NCBI GenBank assembly: GCA_002498185.1
Contig: DAGO01000055.1
Coordinates: forward strand, 22,579-35,338
From: Euryarchaeota archaeon UBA10
GTDB lineage: Archaea > Thermoplasmatota > Poseidoniia > Poseidoniales > Poseidoniaceae
Reading direction: 5' to 3'
DNA length: 12,760 nucleotides
Positions 5,984 to 12,760 of this stretch are shown piece after piece; position 1 is the first letter of the stretch; each line of letters starts with the position of its first letter. Made by a program: the position numbers and the translations under genes. The notes under the pieces were generated by a model. That model was not told where the DNA came from and ran no database searches. It saw only the letters and a list, made by a program, of their open reading frames with translations.

Positions 5984-7465
5984 ATGCCTCTGCGTGTACA
6001 TGATACGAGACGTCGGGAAAAGGTGGATTTCACCACCATGAACCCCGGTATCGTCAACATGTATGTTTGTGGCGTTACAGTGTATGACTTGTGTCACTTA
6101 GGTCACGCAAGGTGTTACCTTGCATTCGATTTGATTCACAGATGGTTAGAGAAATCTGGTTATGATGTAAATTATGTTCAGAATTTCACCGACATTGATG
6201 ACAAAATCATCAATCGTGCTAATGAGACAGGCGAAGATTGGCGTGAATTAGTGGACAATAATATTGCAACATATTACCGTGATATGGATGCATTGAACAT
6301 TCTTCGTGCGGATTCCTATCCTAGGTGTACTGAGTATGTCGATGATATGATTAGGATCACTCAAGATTTAATCGACAAAGGAAACGCCTACGCCGCAGAT
6401 GATGGAGTATATTTCAGCGTAGAAAGTGCACCTGAGAAATATGGACAGTTGACAGGTCAAAATATCGATGCAGTTCGCAGTGGAGCCGGCGGTAGAGTCA
6501 AAGGAACTGGTTCAGGAAAGAGAGACCACAAGGACTTCGCTCTGTGGAAATCGGCAAAGCCCGGGGAGCCAACTTGGGACTCTCCATGGGGCCCAGGCCG
6601 TCCAGGCTGGCACATTGAATGTACTGCGATGAGTATGGATGCGTTCGGACAACAATTCGATATCCACGGCGGCGGTCACGACCTTCTTTTCCCTCACCAT
6701 GAAGCTGAAATCTTCCAAGGTGAATGTCACACCGGGTGCTCTCCTGTGGTGCATCATTGGTTGCACAATGGCTTCGTGAACATCGATGGCGAAAAGATGA
6801 GCAAGTCATTGGGTAACTTCTGGACCATCAAAGATATTCTAGAAAAAGTGGACCCTCTTGTTTTGAGATTCTCTCTAATCAATGCCCATTATCGCTCACC
6901 AATCGACATGAATGAACAATTGCTGAAGGATGCAGAAAAGAATCACAGCCGCTTAGTTAGCGTCTACAAAGCTGCATTGGAATTAGTTGGAGTCAACTGC
7001 CCTCCTCTGCCTGAAGGTGATATCACCTCACAGATACCTCTGGTCAAGAGTTTAGGTCTTCTAGAAAAGATGGCACAAGGTTTTGCTATCGCCATGGATG
7101 ATGATTTCAATTCAAGGGAAGCCTGTGCTAAGGTCCTAGGCGCAATTCGAGAAATGAGCAAGATGCTCAGCGAATTGGAAGGTGACGATTTGGGTGCATA
7201 CGCTTTGCATTGTGTCGATTGGCTAGAGGATACAGCAGGTTCTGTGTTGGGTGTTTTACCAACAAGAGAACAAACTCTTGCTGAACCAGAAGATGACCCA
7301 AGAAGGGCAGAAATCGCTGACCAAGTCGAGTCTTTAATTGCAAAGCGAAGTGAAGCAAGAGCAGCAAAAGATTGGCCTGCAGCAGACGCAATACGAGATG
7401 AATTAGCATCTCTGGGTGTAGTCGTAACTGATACTGCAGAAGGACCAATTTGGGATTTAGTCTAA
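5984..7465 (+). CDS. cysS: Cysteinyl-tRNA synthetase
   Basis: Class I aminoacyl-tRNA synthetase charging tRNA-Cys with cysteine in the cytoplasm; 493 residues, slightly longer than the roughly 460 of E. coli. The signature HIGH appears as HLGH (38-41), within MYVCGVTVYDLCHLGHAR, and KMSKS at 271-275. The zinc-site residues are all present: Cys29, Cys213 (HIECTAM), His238 and Glu242 (FPHHEAE). The KPGEPTWDSPWGPGRPGWH stretch (192-210) is typical of the family. The C-terminal anticodon-binding helical domain ends with the usual RSEARAAKDWPAADAIRDEL segment. The start is ATG 5984 (MPLRVHDT), matching the family N-terminus; the frame is open 30 nt further to a TTG, which would add an untypical extension. 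There is no Shine-Dalgarno site, and a TATA-like element is placed for a leaderless message. The stop TAA overlaps the stop of the convergent amidohydrolase gene. Confidence 0.97.
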   Translation: MPLRVHDTRRREKVDFTTMNPGIVNMYVCGVTVYDLCHLGHARCYLAFDLIHRWLEKSGYDVNYVQNFTDIDDKIINRANETGEDWRELVDNNIATYYRDMDALNILRADSYPRCTEYVDDMIRITQDLIDKGNAYAADDGVYFSVESAPEKYGQLTGQNIDAVRSGAGGRVKGTGSGKRDHKDFALWKSAKPGEPTWDSPWGPGRPGWHIECTAMSMDAFGQQFDIHGGGHDLLFPHHEAEIFQGECHTGCSPVVHHWLHNGFVNIDGEKMSKSLGNFWTIKDILEKVDPLVLRFSLINAHYRSPIDMNEQLLKDAEKNHSRLVSVYKAALELVGVNCPPLPEGDITSQIPLVKSLGLLEKMAQGFAIAMDDDFNSREACAKVLGAIREMSKMLSELEGDDLGAYALHCVDWLEDTAGSVLGVLPTREQTLAEPEDDPRRAEIADQVESLIAKRSEARAAKDWPAADAIRDELASLGVVVTDTAEGPIWDLV

Positions 7466-9969
7466 TCCTTAGGCGGCTCAAGTGGCGGTAGTTCAGGAAT
7501 GAACGTATCATTACTTTCCTCATGTTCGGTTTCCTTGCCGATTTCATTATCTTTGAATACAAAGATTGCAGTTACAGCTGCTATGAAAATCAGCACCATA
7601 ACGATGGTTAGAACAAATACTGGGTCTGAATCTTCCGATTGTGCTTTGTCATTGGTGTCTTCATCACAAATTCCGACACATGTATCATCGCCATTTGCGT
7701 CATTATCCTGATTGTCGCCTGGGATTGTGACTTCATACTCACAGGTACCATCATCTTCATCAGCTTGTGAATTGTAATTGAGTGCGCTTGAATCAGTGCA
7801 TCCTCTGACAGGGTCTGGTTCATCCACAGGTGGTTCGTTAACATAATCAGAATCTTCCTTGTATGGGCGCTCACCATTTGCGTCATATTCTACATCATAG
7901 TAATCGTATAATTTGGACATATCAATGTGGTAGTTTGCATGAGCCGAACGGTTGACTACGTCGAAGAATCTGTCATCTCCAACAGTGTAAATTGGGTCTA
8001 GGCCAACAGTGGACAAACGGTTCACATTATCTCTGTAATCTCCATCGAATTGAGTGCCAAGCCAATCCTCAATCTCTGAGTCTGTCATGCCATCTACATC
8101 ATCCCAGTTAGCCTTGATGTCCTCGAAATCATTCCTCATTGCCATCGACAATCCGGATTCAATCTCTTCCCATGTTTGCATACCTTCAACAATGGATGTT
8201 GAGGTTACATCGATTGCTTTTGAGAAACCTGAACCATTGATGTATTCCCAGTCGTCATCCTTCATTGCGGTCATCAGGTCGATGTCTCCGAATACAGGTT
8301 TCCCGTGAACAATTGTCAATCTTACATCAGGGTCAATCGCTTCGATCATGTTGCGGTAAGGGTTCTCATGGAATGTATCAAGAACGACAATATCAGCGTA
8401 CATTCCTGCTTCTAATTGTCCAACAAATCCGTCCCAGTTGCTTATTTCAGCAGCGTTGCTAGTAACCATTTGCACCAACTCATAATCAGAGAAATGCCCA
8501 TCTAGGATCTCCCTGTTCCACATATCTGCAACTTTCAATTCATGCAGGTTATTCTTGGTTCCACTTGGCCCCCAATCAGGTGCAATTGAGATTGTAATTC
8601 CTGCATTATCTGCAGCGACAACATCGGTTGTATCTCCGTACAGTACTAGGTTTGAGAATGGCGACCAAACCAAACCCGCACCTGTTGTACCCATCTTGTT
8701 GAATTGGCTTTGGTCCATACCTGTACCGTGAATTACAACGGTCTCATCCATAATGAGTCCTTTATCCCAAAGCGCATCGAACTCAGCTTTACTGCTCGAG
8801 TCCACGCCCTCAGAAAGGTGCACGAACCAAGCATTGAGCGAGCCAGATTGGTTCTGTGAAATGAGATGGCTTCCTGTGTAATCGTCATCAGCAGCGCCAC
8901 ATACTGCGCAGGTGCTGATTCCGTCTTGACCGAAATTGTACAGTTCAATATTTCTGGATAACATGCTATCCCATGCATCGGTTCCACTTCCAGGTGAGCC
9001 TTGCACAGCAGTCACGCCGCCTGCAACCGCTTGTACTTCTGCATACTTCATTTGTTCAGCAGACATATCCCATCTGCTTCTTTGTTGAACGTTGTTCTTC
9101 ATCCAAGTGATGCTTGGGCCATAATCCCAATTATTGCCCCACTGGTAGCGATTTGTGTAACCACCCTCTTCTGATTTTTGCGAATCTGAAAGGTGAACTT
9201 CGAAGTCCCATAATGGAATGTGGTTGTAGTGCATGTGGTTGTGTAAATCGATCAGACCAGGATAGATTGTAGCTTCAGTATCGTAAATCGTGATGTTATC
9301 GGTGTTAATTGGTGGAATCTCTCCGTCTGCCCAAACTGCAACAATTTGGCTACCCTCGATCATAATATTCCCGTTATCGATAACACCCTGTCCAGTCATC
9401 GTAACGATTCTGCCTTTGAGAATGTATGATTCTACAGTATTGTCGGATTCAGTAAAACAGGTTCCTTGGCGCTCGGAAGGATTTGGGTCCTGCTTCCAAA
9501 GGCTGCCATTATCTGCGATGGTGTATACCTTGTCCCACCAAGAATCCTCACCAGGGTATGTCATTGAGTCGATAAGGTTGCCATCAGCGTTCAACAAAGT
9601 TGCTGTATCGCCATCCCAATAATCGAGTTCAATATCTGTATTTGCTCGATAGAAAGTAATGCTTTCCCCTGCGCCGATTGTAGTATTCCAACCAATACGG
9701 CAAGGTGGGCTTCCGCCAGTTGTGATGTCATCAAGAATCCAATCTGAAATATCAACTGATTGATTACCGGTATTTGTTATCATGATGTATTGGTCTGAAA
9801 ATGAGCCTATATCGCCATCTCCGTTCCAGTCAGTTCCGTTGTATTGAGCGGAAGATGCGGAGACTAGAATCTCCTCAATGATGATTCCCCCATCTTCTGT
9901 AACCTCACTTGATGTAGGAATTGGAAACAAAGCAATGACGAGGATAAGTGCAATCAGGGCTCTGCGCAT
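7462..9969 (-). CDS. Secreted, membrane-anchored metal-dependent amidohydrolase with lamin-tail domain
   Basis: An 835-residue extracytoplasmic enzyme. Order of parts: signal peptide (1-20, MRRALIALILVIALFPIPTS); lamin-tail-like domain (about 29-140, with IIIEEILVSA, YIMITNTGNQSVDISDWIL and the GESITFYR strand); amidohydrolase TIM barrel (about 180-560); an extra acidic helical region (565-700); a Pro/Asp/Glu-rich stalk with a GCTDSSALNYN motif (723-733) and four cysteines; a single transmembrane helix (784-805); and a short charged tail. Probable metal ligands are His243 and His245 (DLHNHMH), His384 (FVHLSEG) and Asp465 (APDWG), with His414 (VIHGTG) as active-site histidine, the pattern of the cytosine-deaminase/imidazolonepropionase-like branch. 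SNLVLYG and GMYADIVVLD support this. The substrate is unknown; a peptide, cyclic amide or deaminated amine is possible. The start at ATG 9969 begins the signal peptide; a TTG start at 10053 would bury it behind 28 residues. Confidence 0.88.
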   Translation of the reverse strand: MRRALIALILVIALFPIPTSSEVTEDGGIIIEEILVSASSAQYNGTDWNGDGDIGSFSDQYIMITNTGNQSVDISDWILDDITTGGSPPCRIGWNTTIGAGESITFYRANTDIELDYWDGDTATLLNADGNLIDSMTYPGEDSWWDKVYTIADNGSLWKQDPNPSERQGTCFTESDNTVESYILKGRIVTMTGQGVIDNGNIMIEGSQIVAVWADGEIPPINTDNITIYDTEATIYPGLIDLHNHMHYNHIPLWDFEVHLSDSQKSEEGGYTNRYQWGNNWDYGPSITWMKNNVQQRSRWDMSAEQMKYAEVQAVAGGVTAVQGSPGSGTDAWDSMLSRNIELYNFGQDGISTCAVCGAADDDYTGSHLISQNQSGSLNAWFVHLSEGVDSSSKAEFDALWDKGLIMDETVVIHGTGMDQSQFNKMGTTGAGLVWSPFSNLVLYGDTTDVVAADNAGITISIAPDWGPSGTKNNLHELKVADMWNREILDGHFSDYELVQMVTSNAAEISNWDGFVGQLEAGMYADIVVLDTFHENPYRNMIEAIDPDVRLTIVHGKPVFGDIDLMTAMKDDDWEYINGSGFSKAIDVTSTSIVEGMQTWEEIESGLSMAMRNDFEDIKANWDDVDGMTDSEIEDWLGTQFDGDYRDNVNRLSTVGLDPIYTVGDDRFFDVVNRSAHANYHIDMSKLYDYYDVEYDANGERPYKEDSDYVNEPPVDEPDPVRGCTDSSALNYNSQADEDDGTCEYEVTIPGDNQDNDANGDDTCVGICDEDTNDKAQSEDSDPVFVLTIVMVLIFIAAVTAIFVFKDNEIGKETEHEESNDTFIPELPPLEPPKD

Positions 9970-10072
9970 AGAATGTCGAAATAGTAACAGCACATGAAGT
10001 AACCTACTACGGGATTTTTGCAAAATACATGTCGACGATAGCCTCAAATCCAACCCATCATGCGGGTTAGTT
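9970..10072. promoter_or_regulatory. Divergent promoter region of two secreted hydrolases, with central palindrome
   Basis: This is the longest gene-free stretch in the window, 103 bp. Neither start codon has a Shine-Dalgarno site. A perfect 10-bp palindrome TTTTGCAAAA occupies 10016-10025, essentially the exact midpoint, and GTCGAC lies at 10031-10036. No strong TATA box is seen at the leaderless spacing on either strand; the A/T-rich centre (10014-10030) is the best candidate for a promoter core or operator. Confidence 0.4.
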
Positions 10073-11875
10073 ATGCAAAGGGCGCTATTGATGCTGGCAG
10101 TGTTACTTCCAGCAATGTTCTCCGGTTGTTTCGGAGAAGATGGCGCAGCAAATGTTCCAGATGAGGAGGAGGCTGCGTACCTTCAACCATGGGAAAGAGC
10201 TGATGAAATATACGATGCTAGCGATGTTTTCAGTAGAGTAACTGTAAACGGTTCCTATGGAATCGATACAGTTCGCAGTGTCTACGTTGATGTTCCTACA
10301 ATCACAGCCGCTGACGGTGGTGCAGGCCTAACCGGAGACGCTGTAGTTCATCTTGGACTATGGTTACCGGTTATCGATGGATGCGATTGGGAAGCAGGAA
10401 ACCTCTCTGAGGAATGCCGTGTTCCAGTTATTGCTGAAATCGGACCATATTACAACGATGGAGATGTAGATGCTCTAACTCCTGCTGAAAGATTAGGTCG
10501 TTTCTTGATTGAGAACTACGTGCCACACGGCTATGGTGTAGCACAAGTGAGTGTCTTCGGCACTGGTGAATCAAACCACTGCATGGATTTGATGGGAACC
10601 GATGAGCAGAGAGGAATTGATGCTGCTGTATCCTGGCTCGGTAGTCAAGGATGGTCTAACGGTAAGGTCGGAATTATTGGCAAGTCATATGATGGAAGTA
10701 CTCCTTGGCAAGCTGCAACCTTTGGCAATCCGTACCTTGCAACAATCGTTCCAATGTCCGGTTTAGTCGGTGTCCACGAACTGATGTGGCGTAATGGTAG
10801 CATGGAGGCGAGAGGTGCAATCATGCACAATGGTGTCTACGGTTCCTTCGGTATCGATGGTGATGCTGATGATGTTGACAATGCCTGTGAAGGATATGCT
10901 GAGGGGTATGCAAACGGTCCTGCTGCATATCTGCTTGGCAACATGGTCGACTATGCAGGAAACACTTACTGGACTGAGAGGTCGTTCATGGGTAGGGTCT
11001 TAGAAAATTACAACGGTTCTGTTTACATCATTCAGGGAATGCAGGACTGGAACGTAGATCCACACATGGCATTCCCAATACACCAGCAAGTCGCAGACGC
11101 TGGAATCGAAATCAAAACTCTTGCAGGCCAATGGGCTCACGATTATCCTGACCGTGTATCTGGACACAGTTCGCAAGGAGTTGGTAGAGGTGCGGAAGCA
11201 TACCCATACACTCTACGTTGGGATTGGGCTGATGAGATGCTATACTGGTTTGACTGGTACCTGAAGGGTGAAGGAGATGCACCAGTACTCGGTGTCGAAA
11301 TGCAGGACAACCGTGGTGGATGGAGATTTGAATCTACTTGGCCTTCAGAGGACACACAATTCATGGAACTATCAGTCGATAGTTTGGGGCCAACCGATGC
11401 AATGATTGGTCCAGGTTATGGTCCTGTCACATTCTCTTATGGTCCCTTTGAGAACGATACATACATCGCAGGAATGCCTACACTACACTTGTCTGCTACA
11501 CCACATACAACTCAAAATGGGCACGTGTTTGTGGAAATGACAGACGATAATGGAATCCACTTAGGCCATGCTGTGATGGATTTGAGATTCCACGCAGGTG
11601 GTAGAGATGGAGTCATACAAATTACTCCGTTTTCAACAGTGGTTGCGAAGATGGAATTCATGCCATTAGACGTATTCTTAGCGGCAGGCGAATCTATTCA
11701 CTTTACTGTCACACAAACAGGTGAAGATTATGTCCCAAGTCCAGCATCAGTAGGTCACTTTACAGTGAATTGGGCTGCAAGTACACTCACACTACCGCTA
11801 GTAGAACGTTCATGCGATGATTTGTTCCAAGTACCGATGATTGAGTACGGCGAATCTGCAGGAAGAGTTTGTTAA
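10073..11875 (+). CDS. Lipoprotein X-Pro dipeptidyl-peptidase / CocE family serine hydrolase (S15)
   Basis: A 600-residue exported alpha/beta hydrolase. The N-terminus is a lipoprotein signal (MQRALLMLAVLLPAMFSGC) with lipobox FSGC and Cys19 as lipid anchor, followed by an acidic linker. The catalytic triad is readable: Ser205 in IIGKSYDGSTPWQAA, Asp325 in QGMQDWNVDP (close to the GxNDWNV of X-Pro dipeptidyl-peptidases), and His356 in GQWAHDYPDR. The oxyanion region IAEIGPYYNDGD (120-131) fits S15. A C-terminal jelly-roll (about 390-595, PepX_C type) ends the protein. Members cleave X-Pro dipeptides from peptide N-termini or hydrolyse small esters; peptide scavenging at the cell surface is the likely role here, but cocaine-esterase-like or acylase activity cannot be excluded. 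It diverges from the surface amidohydrolase across 103 bp. Its stop TAA directly abuts the stop of the convergent MutS-like gene. Confidence 0.9.
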   Translation: MQRALLMLAVLLPAMFSGCFGEDGAANVPDEEEAAYLQPWERADEIYDASDVFSRVTVNGSYGIDTVRSVYVDVPTITAADGGAGLTGDAVVHLGLWLPVIDGCDWEAGNLSEECRVPVIAEIGPYYNDGDVDALTPAERLGRFLIENYVPHGYGVAQVSVFGTGESNHCMDLMGTDEQRGIDAAVSWLGSQGWSNGKVGIIGKSYDGSTPWQAATFGNPYLATIVPMSGLVGVHELMWRNGSMEARGAIMHNGVYGSFGIDGDADDVDNACEGYAEGYANGPAAYLLGNMVDYAGNTYWTERSFMGRVLENYNGSVYIIQGMQDWNVDPHMAFPIHQQVADAGIEIKTLAGQWAHDYPDRVSGHSSQGVGRGAEAYPYTLRWDWADEMLYWFDWYLKGEGDAPVLGVEMQDNRGGWRFESTWPSEDTQFMELSVDSLGPTDAMIGPGYGPVTFSYGPFENDTYIAGMPTLHLSATPHTTQNGHVFVEMTDDNGIHLGHAVMDLRFHAGGRDGVIQITPFSTVVAKMEFMPLDVFLAAGESIHFTVTQTGEDYVPSPASVGHFTVNWAASTLTLPLVERSCDDLFQVPMIEYGESAGRVC

Positions 11876-12760
11876 TCAAAATCTTCCCAAGATTGAGGTG
11901 AATACATCACGGGCATCTCCATTTGAGCGCTCCACTAATCTCCTAACGATTAGTTCAGGGGTGGAGCGAGCCAGATGGTTTCTTCTAGGCGTCCTATCTA
12001 CGATTAGTTCTAGATTCTCATCTAGACCTCTTGCTTCAATACCATCTGTTCGCAATTCTTTACCAGCAGCCTCAATAATCGCTGGAGCAAGGTGGGTTAC
12101 CAATAACATGCATGTGCCTGAATGAGATTCAGCAGCCTCTAGCATCCCAGCGATGATTCTAGCACCAGCTCCAGGCTCTGTAATCGCTTCTAATTCATCA
12201 GCTAGAATCAATTTTGAATTGGTGTTGGAAACTACCTCAGCTAATTGTAGCAATGTTTGTTCAAGCGCACCAGCAGACTGTGTTCCACCTGCTTTGGCAA
12301 GTACATGTAGCGATTCAATGCGGCCAACTTTGGCCTCTTTTGCTGGAACTGGAAGTCCCATGTGTGCAAGAATTGTACAATGCGCTAGTAATTCTAGCAT
12401 GGTGGTTTTACCACCGCTGTTTGCTCCTGTTAGTAAAGCAATAGACTGTTGGTCTGCCTTGTCAGCACAGTTTCCTAATCCATAATCGACAGGGTCTGCA
12501 ACTCCATCGATCAGCAGGTGTCTTCCCGATTTTATTGCGATTCCATGCTTGCACATTTCTGGCATTATTGCATCGACACTTCGAGCCCAGCGACCGATAG
12601 TAAGCCACTGGTCTAACTCCACAAGTCTTCGAAGTGCTTTTTCACACTTAGATTTCAACGGAGCAAGCCTTCTTGCTAAGGAAATCAAACGGTCGGATTG
12701 AGTCGTTTTCCACAACTCTTCCAGTTGGGAATCAATTCCATCTAGAGTTGTTCTGTCAAC
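11876..12760 (-). CDS. MutS-family ATPase, N-terminus cut by window edge
   Basis: The reading frame is open to the right edge (the first visible residues read VDRTTLDGIDSQLEELWK), so at least 294 C-terminal residues are present and the true start lies outside. The visible part begins with helical MutS-core-like sequence, then an ABC-type ATPase: Walker A TGANSGGKTTML (12401-12427 for GANSGGKTT), the signature-like GGTQSAGALEQTLLQLAEVV, Walker B LILADELEAITEPGAGA and the H-loop LLVTHLA. MutS proteins recognise mismatches or branched DNA and signal through ATP-driven dimerisation. The Walker B tail DELEAITEPG differs from the DE(L/I)GxGT of classical MutS/MutS2, and no Smr nuclease domain follows, pointing to the archaeal MutS-like group rather than mismatch repair MutS or MutS2. 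Whether mismatch-binding domains exist cannot be judged from this window. Confidence 0.88.
   Translation of the reverse strand, partial: VDRTTLDGIDSQLEELWKTTQSDRLISLARRLAPLKSKCEKALRRLVELDQWLTIGRWARSVDAIMPEMCKHGIAIKSGRHLLIDGVADPVDYGLGNCADKADQQSIALLTGANSGGKTTMLELLAHCTILAHMGLPVPAKEAKVGRIESLHVLAKAGGTQSAGALEQTLLQLAEVVSNTNSKLILADELEAITEPGAGARIIAGMLEAAESHSGTCMLLVTHLAPAIIEAAGKELRTDGIEARGLDENLELIVDRTPRRNHLARSTPELIVRRLVERSNGDARDVFTSILGRF

Noticed and set aside
7167..7562. 131-residue Leu/Arg-rich open frame on the minus strand across the end of cysS
   Set aside because: It is antisense to well-supported coding sequence in cysS and out of frame with the amidohydrolase gene, with low-complexity composition and no recognisable motif.
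8898..8909. CxxC pair (TCAVC) in the amidohydrolase as a zinc finger
   Set aside because: Only one pair is present within the barrel and no second pair lies nearby; a disulfide in an exported protein is more likely.
9970..10053. TTG 10053 as the amidohydrolase start (28 extra residues)
   Set aside because: ATG 9969 begins a textbook signal peptide; the extension would bury it and occupy most of the divergent promoter region.
12401..12415. Perfect-arm inverted repeat GGTGG TTTTA CCACC that could look like a terminator or operator
   Set aside because: It is the coding sequence of the Walker A residues GGKTT, where Gly and Thr codons happen to be complementary; it lies in the middle of the MutS-like gene.
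1..12760. tRNA, rRNA, CRISPR, insertion sequence or attachment site
   Set aside because: I saw no tandem repeats, terminal inverted repeats, transposase motifs or tRNA-like cloverleaf; the non-coding gaps are too short (103 bp or less) to hold most of these.

Overview
This window most likely comes from a planktonic marine euryarchaeon of the Marine Group II / Poseidoniales type (Thermoplasmatota). That placement is inferred, not proven. What the sequence shows: an archaeal TATA-binding protein, an archaeal-type mevalonate kinase, TATA elements about 25 bp upstream of start codons that lack Shine-Dalgarno sites (leaderless transcripts), moderate GC, very tight packing, and large secreted acidic proteins with a lamin-tail domain and a GCTDSSALNYN-type motif, as is common in marine prokaryotes.

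Layout, left to right: the 3'-truncated TBP gene (minus) with its own TATA box in a 39-bp gap behind mevalonate kinase (minus); a divergent gene for a large membrane-anchored iron-sulfur oxidoreductase of the HdrD / ETF:menaquinone oxidoreductase type (plus); a translationally coupled minus-strand operon of an extended-SDR NAD-dependent reductase, a six-helix membrane protein resembling Frag1/DRAM, and a free-standing class I glutamine amidotransferase; cysteinyl-tRNA synthetase (plus); a surface-anchored amidohydrolase (minus); a divergent lipoprotein of the X-Pro dipeptidyl-peptidase / CocE family (plus); and a MutS-family ATPase (minus) that runs off the right edge.

The window mixes core functions (transcription initiation, isoprenoid lipid synthesis, cysteinyl-tRNA charging) with heterotrophic ones. 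The last include electron delivery to the membrane quinone pool, probably from acyl-CoA or other flavin-linked dehydrogenation, and two extracytoplasmic hydrolases divergently transcribed from one 103-bp region, which fit peptide scavenging. There is no sign of a prophage, insertion sequence, CRISPR array, tRNA or rRNA. No gene-free stretch exceeds about 103 bases. All three convergent gene pairs meet with a gap of 10 bp, 0 bp, or a 4-bp overlap.

The most unusual points are an approximately 20-residue polar insertion in the second TBP repeat, an acidic insertion in mevalonate kinase between the ATP loop and the catalytic Asp, an unassigned three-gene operon with TTGA and ATGA stop/start overlaps, and one TATA-like element that could drive both cysS and that operon.
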